A stretch of DNA of 7,723 nucleotides from positions 1-7,723 of the forward strand of contig JAISXJ010000143.1 of the NCBI GenBank assembly GCA_031270565.1. Reading direction: 5' to 3'. The notes under the pieces were generated by a model, which ran no database searches, had not been told where the DNA came from, and was given only the letters and a program-made list of their open reading frames with translations. This DNA is from Prevotellaceae bacterium (GTDB lineage: Bacteria > Bacteroidota > Bacteroidia > Bacteroidales > Paludibacteraceae). Positions 1-5,407 of this stretch are shown one piece after another (the first letter of the stretch is position 1; the number at the start of each line of letters is the position of its first letter). The position numbers were made by a program, and so were the translations under genes.

Positions 1-1
1 A

Positions 2-45
2 TTTTTTTTTAGAGTTTAGAGTGTAGTTATTAGAGTGTAGTTTTT
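2..45 (-). repeat. Heptanucleotide array ending in an A-tract, pointing left
   Basis: Read on the minus strand this is five contiguous 7-nt units, AAAAACT, ACACTCT, AATAACT, ACACTCT and AAACTCT, followed by a run of nine A that ends one base from the window edge. The same layout precedes the promoters of the DUF1015 gene and lysS, so I infer that a leftward promoter and gene lie just outside the window. The repeat units are read directly; the promoter role is inference. Confidence 0.7.
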
Positions 46-72
46 AATAAAAAATATTTTTGCGTGCTTGTG

Positions 73-119
73 CCGCAGGTCGCTGACCTGCGGTTATGAA
101 GATGTTGTCTTTCAGACAA
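73..119. repeat. Palindromic intergenic repeat with two small hairpins (REP-like)
   Basis: Positions 73-81 (CCGCAGGTC) and 85-93 (GACCTGCGG) form a perfect 9-bp stem with a 3-nt loop. A second hairpin follows at 105-119, TTGTCT and AGACAA around TTC. The two stems are GC-rich and lie between oppositely oriented heptad arrays, far from any coding sequence. This resembles short palindromic elements dispersed in Bacteroidota intergenic DNA, but copy number cannot be judged here because only one copy is in the window. No U-tract follows either stem, so a terminator is unlikely. Confidence 0.55.
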
Positions 120-179
120 TCGGCGAAGCCAAAGACAGGACTTTTTATCGTTTTCTAATTGCACAACAGGATAATTATT

Positions 180-251
180 ATTCACTATGTCACTATTCAC
201 TATTCATTATTCGTTATTCACTACTAACTACACTCTAATAACTAAAAAAAA
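180..251 (+). repeat. Degenerate heptanucleotide tandem array ending in an A-tract
   Basis: From 180 the sequence reads in register as ATTCACT, ATGTCACT (one 8-nt unit), ATTCACT, ATTCATT, ATTCGTT, ATTCACT, ACTAACT, ACACTCT and AATAACT, then A8 at 244-251. Most units end in ACT. The array abuts the -7 box of the DUF1015 promoter and matches arrays at 2-45 and 6946-6987 in unit content and register. It is too short-period for CRISPR and shows no self-complementarity. It may be a regulator-binding or upstream promoter array, or a slippage-generated satellite. Confidence 0.75.
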
Positions 252-263
252 GTATTACCTTTG
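244..263 (+). promoter_or_regulatory. Bacteroidota-type promoter for the DUF1015 gene
   Basis: TACCTTTG at 256-263 fits the TAnnTTTG -7 consensus of Bacteroidota primary sigma factor promoters. It is preceded by A8 and a 4-nt spacer (GTAT). A clear TTG-type -33 box is not visible; the heptad array occupies that place. The predicted start is near 270, giving a leader of about 45 nt before the ATG at 316. Confidence 0.7.
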
Positions 264-315
264 CAGCGTTTTAGAACAATCATTTAACCTTGGAAATACT
301 GTGTATTAAATTTTT

Positions 316-1560
316 ATGGCAACAATAAAACCATTCACGGGCGTACGACCGCCCAAACATCTGGTGGAGCAAGTGGCTTCACGTCCTTATGATGTATTAA
401 ACTCCGAAGAGGCTCGCACAGAGGCAAAGGGGAACGATAAATCCCTCTATCACATCATTAAGCCGGAAATAGATTTTCCCGTCGGCACGGATGAGCACGA
501 CGAAAAAGTGTATCAAAAAGCAGCTGAGAATTTTCACCTTTTTCAAAAAAACGGTTGGTTGGTGCAGGACAGCACAGAGCGTTATTATGTCTATGCCCAA
601 ACTATGAACGGACGGACGCAGTATGGCTTGTGTGTCGCTGCCTCTGTAGAAGACTATATGAGCGGGCGAATTAAAAAGCACGAATTGACCCGCCGCGACA
701 AGGAAGAAGACCGTATGAAACACGTGCGGGTGAACAACGCCAACATCGAGCCGGTCTTTTTTGCCTATCCGCATCAGGAAGAAATAGATGCCATCGTCAA
801 GAAAGTTACGGACGGCGTGCCGGAATATGATTTTACCTCAGCCGACGGTTTCGGTCATCATTTTTGGATAATAGACGATGAAAATGTTATCCGGCGCATC
901 ACCGAACTGTTTGCAGCAATGCCTGCACTCTACATTGCCGACGGTCATCATCGAAGCGCTGCCGCCGCCTTAGTGGGGGATGAAAAGCGGCGACAAAATC
1001 CCAACCATCAGGGAAATGAAGAATACAACTATTTTCTGGCGGTTTGTTTCCCCGACAATCAGCTTACTATCATTGACTACAATCGTGTGGTAAAAGACTT
1101 GAATGGTTTAACCGACGAAGCGTTTCTGCAAAAACTGGAAAAACATTTCATCGTAGAATGTAAGGGCGCTGAAATCTACCGTCCCGAAAAGTTACATAAC
1201 TTCAGCCTCTATCTGAGTGGACAATGGTATTCTCTCACTGCCAAAGCCGGTACATACGACGACAACGACCCCATTGGCGTGCTTGACGTTACCATCTCTT
1301 CCAATCTAATTCTGAATGATATACTTGGCATCAAGGATTTGCGTTCCGACAAACGCATTGACTTTGTAGGCGGTATTCGTGGTTTGGAAGAATTGAAGCG
1401 CAGAGTTGACAGTGGCGAAATGCAGGTGGCGCTGGCGCTTTATCCCGTGTCAATGAAACAGCTCATTGACATTGCCGATACAGGAAATATTATGCCACCC
1501 AAAACCACGTGGTTTGAGCCTAAATTGCGGTCGGGATTAGTGATACACAAACTGGATTAG
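316..1560 (+). CDS. DUF1015 family protein (COG4198 type)
   Basis: This is a complete 414-residue cytoplasmic protein, close to the usual length of the DUF1015 family. Family hallmarks are the N-terminal segment MATIKPFTGVRPP with RPYDV at 23-27, KKHELTRRDKEEDR at 120-133, the invariant-looking ADGHHRSAAA at 208-217, and DYNRVVKD at 254-261. No signal peptide or membrane segment is seen. The biochemical role is not established. In many Bacteroidales the family is encoded beside serC and serA (known context, from memory), and the DGHHR motif recalls the ParB/sulfiredoxin-like fold that includes free-serine kinases, so a link to serine metabolism is an inference only. Here the gene stands alone: it has its own promoter (about 256) and is followed by a hairpin repeat. 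The ATG at 316 fits the N-terminus of the family. Function is unsure, family membership nearly certain. Confidence 0.93.
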   Translation: MATIKPFTGVRPPKHLVEQVASRPYDVLNSEEARTEAKGNDKSLYHIIKPEIDFPVGTDEHDEKVYQKAAENFHLFQKNGWLVQDSTERYYVYAQTMNGRTQYGLCVAASVEDYMSGRIKKHELTRRDKEEDRMKHVRVNNANIEPVFFAYPHQEEIDAIVKKVTDGVPEYDFTSADGFGHHFWIIDDENVIRRITELFAAMPALYIADGHHRSAAAALVGDEKRRQNPNHQGNEEYNYFLAVCFPDNQLTIIDYNRVVKDLNGLTDEAFLQKLEKHFIVECKGAEIYRPEKLHNFSLYLSGQWYSLTAKAGTYDDNDPIGVLDVTISSNLILNDILGIKDLRSDKRIDFVGGIRGLEELKRRVDSGEMQVALALYPVSMKQLIDIADTGNIMPPKTTWFEPKLRSGLVIHKLD

Positions 1561-1564
1561 CAAA

Positions 1565-1689
1565 TGGGGGCTTCTAAAAATTAGATTTTTCAAGGCTTGC
1601 GATTGAGGTAAAAGCGGAGTTTACTTAACGTAAATGAGCATTTTACCGAAAGAGCGTAACGCAGAAAAAGCATTTTTTAGAAATTCCCA
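1565..1689. repeat. Imperfect long-hairpin repeat directly after the DUF1015 gene
   Basis: The outer arms are 1565-1580 (TGGGGGCTTCTAAAAA) and 1674-1689 (TTTTTAGAAATTCCCA): 13 of 16 positions pair by Watson-Crick and two more as G-U on the plus strand. Nested inside are GGTAAAA and TTTTACC around GTTTAC and GTAAAT, and a short GCGTAACGC palindrome. The element begins four bases after the stop codon. It may serve as the transcript end, or be a small non-autonomous mobile element with imperfect terminal inverted repeats. No coding potential is visible, and no flanking target-site duplication is obvious. Confidence 0.6.
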
Positions 1690-1848
1690 AATGTTTTTAA
1701 TGGATGCGCCGGAGACAGGGTCAAAACTCATCTCTGTCGCGTCTTAAACAGGCATTGCAATCTGCTACGAAGCAGAAAAGTTATTATTAAAACGACAGGC
1801 GCGTATCTATTTCCGTTTTTTTTAATCATATTAAAGCCTGTTTATTCC
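1690..1848. other. Intergenic stretch without a gene
   Basis: I see no coding sequence here. There is a weak hairpin at 1761-1776 (TCTGC, GCAGA) and a 5-bp GACAG/CTGTC pairing within about 1713-1738. Both could be decayed pieces of dispersed repeats; neither has a U-tract. Confidence 0.4.
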
Positions 1849-1868
1849 CTAAAAAATGCCTACATTTG
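1849..1868 (+). promoter_or_regulatory. Promoter of the 2-oxoacid:ferredoxin oxidoreductase operon
   Basis: TACATTTG at 1861-1868 matches the TAnnTTTG -7 box. It is preceded by CT, A6 (1851-1856) and a 4-nt spacer, the same geometry as the other promoters in this window, though without a heptad array upstream. It predicts a leader of about 165 nt before the first ATG at 2040. Confidence 0.65.
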
Positions 1869-1883
1869 CATATCCGTAAAAAT

Positions 1884-1908
1884 GTTTGGGGATAATACGC
1901 CCCCAAAC
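1884..1908 (+). promoter_or_regulatory. GC-rich hairpin near the 5' end of the operon leader
   Basis: GTTTGGGG (1884-1891) and CCCCAAAC (1901-1908) form a perfect 8-bp stem with a 9-nt loop, about ten bases after the predicted transcription start. No U-run follows, so it is not an intrinsic terminator. It could protect the 5' end of the mRNA or take part in regulation. I do not recognise a known riboswitch in the rest of the leader, which is A/T-rich up to the start codon. Confidence 0.5.
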
Positions 1909-2039
1909 TGTCATTAATCCTTATATTCCGTCAATTGACTTGGATGGGAAAAGGCTTTTCGACAGACATAACATGGCAAATTAATTAATAACACACATAA
2001 AACATTTCAAATTCAACAAAACATTTTAACTTTAAAGCT

Positions 2040-2267
2040 ATGGCAAAAATTAAGGGAGCAGTAGTCATTGATTCCGAACGCTGCAAAGGATGCGAGCTTT
2101 GTGTAGAGGCTTGTCCGTCTGATGTTCTGGGCATGTCGCCCAAAGTAAACACGAAAGGGTATCATTACTCCGAAATGGTAAATGATGATGCCTGTATTGG
2201 TTGCGCCGCATGCGGGTATGTTTGTCCCGATGCGTGCGTTACTGTTTATAAAGTACGTATAGACTAA
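2040..2267 (+). CDS. korD: 2-oxoacid:ferredoxin oxidoreductase, delta (4Fe-4S ferredoxin) subunit
   Basis: A 75-residue di-cluster ferredoxin, the electron-transfer subunit of the enzyme encoded by the operon. Two complete CxxCxxCxxxCP motifs are present: Cys 15, 18, 21, 25 (CKGCELCVEACP) and Cys 52, 55, 58, 62 (CIGCAACGYVCP). Each is expected to hold one [4Fe-4S] cluster, carrying electrons from the TPP-bound intermediate to free ferredoxin. The protein is cytoplasmic with no signal. It is the first gene of the operon, 18 nt before the alpha subunit. The start ATG at 2040 follows an A-rich stretch, normal for Bacteroidota. The order delta-alpha-beta-gamma is the usual one for the four-subunit form. 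The gene is also called vorD or porD in related systems; Kor versus Vor naming depends on substrate, which this subunit does not reveal. Confidence 0.93.
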   Translation: MAKIKGAVVIDSERCKGCELCVEACPSDVLGMSPKVNTKGYHYSEMVNDDACIGCAACGYVCPDACVTVYKVRID

Positions 2268-2285
2268 ATTAAACTAATACTACAA

Positions 2286-3368
2286 ATGGAAGAAGTAAAA
2301 TTAATGAAAGGCAATGAGGCTATCGCTCACGCCGCTATTCGTTATGGCTGCGATGGCTATTTTGGCTATCCCATTACGCCGCAGTCGGAGGTTATGGAGA
2401 CATTGATGGACGAAGCTCCTTGGAACACTACCGGTATGGTAGTTCTGCAAGCCGAGAGTGAGGTGGCAGCCATCAACATGGTTTATGGAGGAGCAGGCTG
2501 TGGGAAACGGGTAATGACCTCCTCCTCAAGTCCGGGTATGAGCCTGAAGCAGGAAGGCATTTCTTATCTGGCAGGAGCGGAGTTACCGTGCCTGCTGGTA
2601 AATGTGATGCGTGGCGGTCCCGGACTGGGTACCATTCAACCAAGTCAGGCAGACTATTTTCAGTCGGTCAAAGGAGGCGGGCATGGCGATTATAAACTGA
2701 TTACCTTAGCGCCTTCGAGTGTACAGGAGATGGCGGATTTTGTGGGTAAGGCTTTTGAACTGGCATTCAAATACCGTAATCCGGCACTGATACTCTCAGA
2801 CGGTATCATCGGACAGATGATGGAGAAAGTGATATTGCCGCCTTTCCAGCCTCGCCGTACGAATGAGGAAGTGCGTAAAGAATGTCCCTGGGGCACAATG
2901 GGTAAAACCGATGACCGTACATACAACGTCATCACCTCTTTGGCTCTTGAAGCGGATGTTATGGAAGCAACTAACCGTCGTCTGCAAGCTAAATACAGGC
3001 AAATCGAGGAAAACGAAACGCTCTTTGAAGCCATTAACTGTGATGATGCCGATTATGTGTACGTGGCATTCGGGTCAAGCGCTCGCTTGTGCGGCGATGC
3101 TATGGAGATGGCGCGACGCAACGGTGTGAAAGTTGGCGTATTGCGTCCGATTACGCTTTGGCCCTTCCCGACAAAAGAGATTGAACGTTTAGCCAAACGT
3201 GTCAAGGGCTTTATGGTGGTTGAGCTGAGTGCCGGTCAAATGGTAGAGGATGTTCGTTTGGCGGTGAATGGCTGTGTGCCGGTGGAATTTCACGGCAGAA
3301 CAGGAGGCAGCGTGCCTTCATCGGAAGAAATCTGGGATGTAACCCAACAAAAACTCATTAAAAAATAA
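2286..3368 (+). CDS. vorB: 2-oxoacid:ferredoxin oxidoreductase, alpha subunit (VorB/KorA type)
   Basis: This 360-residue subunit carries the pyrimidine-binding TPP domain (about 5-185) and the following PFOR domain II (about 250-355). Recognisable family segments are GYPITPQSE at 27-35, QAESEVAAIN at 55-64, SSSSPGMSL at 79-87, MRGGPGLGT at 108-116, LRPITLWPFP at 286-295 and HGRTGG at 336-341. Together with the beta subunit it binds TPP and CoA and carries out oxidative decarboxylation of a 2-oxoacid to acyl-CoA with ferredoxin as acceptor. The length is that of proteins usually named 3-methyl-2-oxobutanoate dehydrogenase subunit VorB in Bacteroidales; the same proteins are also labelled 2-oxoglutarate oxidoreductase KorA. 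Substrate (2-oxoisovalerate and other branched-chain acids, or 2-oxoglutarate) cannot be settled from sequence alone. It lies 18 nt after the delta gene and 6 nt before the beta gene. Confidence 0.93.
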   Translation: MEEVKLMKGNEAIAHAAIRYGCDGYFGYPITPQSEVMETLMDEAPWNTTGMVVLQAESEVAAINMVYGGAGCGKRVMTSSSSPGMSLKQEGISYLAGAELPCLLVNVMRGGPGLGTIQPSQADYFQSVKGGGHGDYKLITLAPSSVQEMADFVGKAFELAFKYRNPALILSDGIIGQMMEKVILPPFQPRRTNEEVRKECPWGTMGKTDDRTYNVITSLALEADVMEATNRRLQAKYRQIEENETLFEAINCDDADYVYVAFGSSARLCGDAMEMARRNGVKVGVLRPITLWPFPTKEIERLAKRVKGFMVVELSAGQMVEDVRLAVNGCVPVEFHGRTGGSVPSSEEIWDVTQQKLIKK

Positions 3369-3374
3369 TGCCTT

Positions 3375-4136
3375 ATGACAACAAAAGAGATAATTAACCC
3401 CGCAAATCTGGTTTATGACAAAACCAGCATATTAACGGATAATGTGATGCACTACTGTCCCGGATGTAGTCATGGTGTGGTGCACAAACTCATCGCCGAG
3501 GTAATAGAGGAGATGGGGATTCAGAACAAAACTGTCGGCGTAGCGCCTGTTGGCTGTGCCGTGTTTGCCTACAACTACCTTAACATCGACTGGCAGGAAG
3601 CCGCTCACGGTCGCGCTCCGGCGCTGGCAACGGCTATCAACCGGTTGTTGCCGGAAAATGTGGTGTTCACCTATCAGGGAGACGGAGATTTGGCTGCCAT
3701 TGGCACGGCGGAGACCATTCACGCCTGCAATCGCGGTGAGAATATTGCCATTTTCTTTATCAACAACGCTATCTACGGTATGACAGGCGGGCAAATGGCG
3801 CCAACAACACTCGTGGGAATGAAAACCGCTACCTGCCCCACAGGACGGGAGCCGCATTTGAACGGTTATCCCATTCGTATCAGCAATTTGTTAGCCGAAC
3901 TGGACGGCACCTGCTATGTAACACGTCAGAGTGTGCACAAGTTGGCTGCTGTGCGCAAAGCCAAAAGGGCAATCCAAAAAGCCTTTGAGAATGTGATAGC
4001 CAAAAAAGGAACGTCGGTTGTGGAGATTGTTTCCACCTGTAATTCTGGATGGAAAATGACGCCACATCAGTCGAACCTTTGGATGGAAGAGAATATGTTT
4101 CCTCTCTACCCGCTTGGAGACCTGAAAGATCGCTAA
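3375..4136 (+). CDS. korB: 2-oxoacid:ferredoxin oxidoreductase, beta (TPP-binding) subunit
   Basis: A 253-residue TPP-binding subunit. The TPP diphosphate/Mg motif runs from GDGDLAAIG at 102-110 to NNAIYGMTGGQ at 130-140, the GDG-(about 26)-NN spacing of TPP enzymes. The N-terminal HYCPGCSHG (26-34) and PVGCAVFAYNY (58-68) are typical of the beta chain of four-subunit 2-oxoacid oxidoreductases. It lacks the C-terminal cluster domain of single-chain pyruvate oxidoreductases, consistent with a separate delta ferredoxin in the same operon. The ATG at 3375 is six bases after the alpha stop, so the two are very likely translationally linked. Also called vorA or vorC in other naming schemes. Family assignment is secure; substrate is not. 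Confidence 0.93.
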   Translation: MTTKEIINPANLVYDKTSILTDNVMHYCPGCSHGVVHKLIAEVIEEMGIQNKTVGVAPVGCAVFAYNYLNIDWQEAAHGRAPALATAINRLLPENVVFTYQGDGDLAAIGTAETIHACNRGENIAIFFINNAIYGMTGGQMAPTTLVGMKTATCPTGREPHLNGYPIRISNLLAELDGTCYVTRQSVHKLAAVRKAKRAIQKAFENVIAKKGTSVVEIVSTCNSGWKMTPHQSNLWMEENMFPLYPLGDLKDR

Positions 4137-4163
4137 TCTTATAACCATTAATAAAAAAACACG

Positions 4164-4709
4164 ATGAAAAAAGAAATTATTATAGCCGGTTTCGGCGGAC
4201 AGGGCGTCCTGTCAATGGGAAAGATATTGGCTTATGCGGGCTTACTGGAGGGCAAGGAGGTTACCTGGATGCCTGCCTACGGTCCTGAACAACGGGGAGG
4301 AACAGCTAACGTTACCGTTATCTTGAGTGACCAGCGCATTTCTGCACCGATGCTTCAGGTTTATGACATTGCGGTGGTGCTGAACCAGCCGTCGATGGAT
4401 AAGTTTGAACCGCGTGTGAAGCCGGGGGGCGTGCTCATCTATGACAGCAATGGTATGACACGCAAACCGACCCGCACCGACATCAATGTTTATTGCATTG
4501 ACGCCACCGACAAAGCCAGCGAAATGGGCGCTCAAAAGACATTCAATATGATTGTGCTTGGCGGCTTGCTCAAGATTGACCCGATGGTTGCCATTGACAA
4601 GGTGATGCTTGGATTGAAAAAATCGCTTCCTGAGCGGCATCATAAACTGTTGCCTGCCAATGAAAAGGCGATGGGTATAGGCGCAGAGATTATCAGAAAA
4701 ACAGCATAA
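4164..4709 (+). CDS. korC: 2-oxoacid:ferredoxin oxidoreductase, gamma subunit
   Basis: A 181-residue gamma subunit (POR domain, PF01558 type), full length for a stand-alone gamma chain. Diagnostic segments are the glycine-rich IIIAGFGGQGVLSMG at 5-19 and AYGPEQRGGTANVTV at 38-52 (usually SYGPE.RGG in the family). It helps form the catalytic complex and contributes to CoA binding. It is the last gene of the operon, 27 nt after the beta gene, and is followed 24 nt after its stop by a strong intrinsic terminator. Some Bacteroidales also carry a two-subunit Kor with gamma fused to alpha (from memory); here the chains are separate. No anomalies are seen in the reading frame. Confidence 0.92.
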   Translation: MKKEIIIAGFGGQGVLSMGKILAYAGLLEGKEVTWMPAYGPEQRGGTANVTVILSDQRISAPMLQVYDIAVVLNQPSMDKFEPRVKPGGVLIYDSNGMTRKPTRTDINVYCIDATDKASEMGAQKTFNMIVLGGLLKIDPMVAIDKVMLGLKKSLPERHHKLLPANEKAMGIGAEIIRKTA

Positions 4710-4732
4710 TCTCCTCCGCGTCTCTCGGAACA

Positions 4733-4777
4733 GCTAAAGGCAATCGGACATAAAAACCGGTTGCCTTTGGCTTTTTT
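4733..4777 (+). terminator. Intrinsic terminator of the oxidoreductase operon
   Basis: GCTAAAGGCAATCGG (4733-4747) pairs with CCGGTTGCCTTTGGC (4757-4771) in a 15-bp stem with two G-U pairs and a 9-nt loop, followed directly by six T. It lies 24 nt after the korC stop and 10 bp from the end of the convergent small gene, so it insulates the two. Confidence 0.92.
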
Positions 4778-4787
4778 ATGACTTTCA

Positions 4788-4958
4788 TCAATGCGCCTCT
4801 CGCGACGATTTTGACGCCGTTTTCGCGGTTTTAGATTCAGGATGGTCTTCTTTGCGAAGTTTTTTATTTTGCTTGTACATACTTACACCATAGAAATAGA
4901 ATACAATGCCTACCAATGCTGCCACGAGAGCTACGAAAAGAAAAAGGTTAGTTTTCAT
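4788..4958 (-). CDS. Small single-span membrane protein, function unknown
   Basis: The minus strand encodes 56 residues from ATG at 4958-4956 to TGA at 4790-4788. Residues about 4-25 (LFLFVALVAALVGIVFYF core) form one hydrophobic segment, preceded by a short MKTN end and followed by a Lys/Arg-rich tail (MYKQNKKLRKEDHPES, then TAKTASKSSREAH). By the positive-inside rule the basic C-terminal tail should face the cytoplasm, with the N-terminus outside. The size and layout recall small accessory subunits of membrane complexes such as CcoQ-like proteins, but no conserved motif supports that. The leader is A/T-rich, and the start is separated from the structured repeat at 5013-5220 by a short heptad array. 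It converges on the oxidoreductase operon. It may be transcribed from an unseen weak promoter or by read-through from lysS. I judge it real from the clean hydrophobic pattern and tail, but with no recognised family. Confidence 0.62.
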   Translation of the reverse strand: MKTNLFLFVALVAALVGIVFYFYGVSMYKQNKKLRKEDHPESKTAKTASKSSREAH

Positions 4959-4978
4959 AATAAACACATTTTAAATTG

Positions 4979-4999
4979 AGTTATCAGTTTTCAGTTTTT
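4979..4999 (-). repeat. Short heptanucleotide array upstream of the small membrane-protein gene
   Basis: On the minus strand three units follow in register: AAAAACT, GAAAACT and GATAACT. They belong to the same ACT-ending heptamer class as the longer arrays at 2-45, 180-251 and 6946-6987. Unlike those, no A-tract plus TAnnTTTG follows. Confidence 0.55.
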
Positions 5000-5012
5000 C
5001 GCAAAGGGCGCA

Positions 5013-5220
5013 ATAAAACACAGCGGCAACCCTCCCGACCATTTTGGAAGGTTGCCGTTACAGTTGTATATGGCAAGGAAACGCAAAGAAACTTCGCGCT
5101 GTTAAGCGTAAACCGAAAAGTTTTTAATAAATGATAATCCCTTGAATACAAGGAGTTAAGTAGAAATCGGGGGGGGGGGGTTTGTAACGAACTTACTTTT
5201 AGACGATTGAACCGTCAAAA
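5013..5220 (-). repeat. Structured dispersed repeat, copy A (inverted relative to copy B)
   Basis: About 85-90% identical by eye to the reverse complement of 7213-7421. On the minus strand it can form: a weakened hairpin at 5198-5220 (GACG/CGTC core); a C12 run (5169-5180); CCTTG/CAAGG (5140-5153); a 9-bp stem AGCGCGAAG/CTTTGCGTT (5080-5100) with two G-U pairs; a 12-bp terminal stem with one G-U (5024-5057); and a long-range CGTTACA/TGTAACG pairing (5056-5062 with 5183-5189). On the plus strand the G-U positions would be A-C mismatches, so structure favours the minus strand, which is the lysS direction. It lies between lysS and the small membrane-protein gene. A structured RNA or mobile repeat are both possible. 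I do not recognise a named family. Confidence 0.75.
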
Positions 5221-5347
5221 AGGGATTTCTTTTGAATGAAGGATATTTAATATTGCCATTTTTTTGTGTTATTCTGATTCTTTCGTTTGTTAAAACGGGG
5301 TATAAAAACAGTAATGCAATCCGGATACACAGCGATTAGGCGGCATA
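5221..5347. other. Intergenic stretch between copy A and the lysS 3' hairpin
   Basis: No gene or clear promoter is seen. On the minus strand an ATG lies 42 nt before the first hairpin of copy A and opens 14 codons that end at a TGA inside that hairpin. Copy B has an ATG at the same offset (7174). This short frame is too weak to annotate as a gene. Confidence 0.4.
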
Positions 5348-5375
5348 TTTGGACAACATTCGGAAATTGTCCAAA
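5348..5375 (-). terminator. Hairpin after lysS, candidate transcript end
   Basis: TTTGGACAA (5348-5356) and TTGTCCAAA (5367-5375) form a perfect 9-bp stem with a 10-nt loop, 32 nt beyond the lysS stop. No U-tract follows on the minus strand, so it may be a processing or stabilising hairpin rather than a classical intrinsic terminator. Confidence 0.5.
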
Positions 5376-5407
5376 ATAAACCGTACATTTATTTCTCGGA
5401 TAACTCC

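Noticed and set aside
55..62. Plus-strand TATTTTTG fitting TAnnTTTG
   Set aside because: No gene follows within reach before the better placed promoter at 256-263, and the A-tract plus 4-nt spacer geometry is absent.
180..243. CRISPR array or direct-repeat locus
   Set aside because: The units are 7 nt, contiguous and without spacers, and no cas genes are present.
1713..1776. Terminator or riboswitch in the gap before the operon promoter
   Set aside because: The pairings are only 5 bp with long loops and no U-tract, and they lie upstream of the promoter so would not be in the operon leader.
1944..1988. 14-residue leader peptide in the operon leader
   Set aside because: It lacks a run of regulatory codons, and no alternative terminator/antiterminator structure was seen, so attenuation is not supported.
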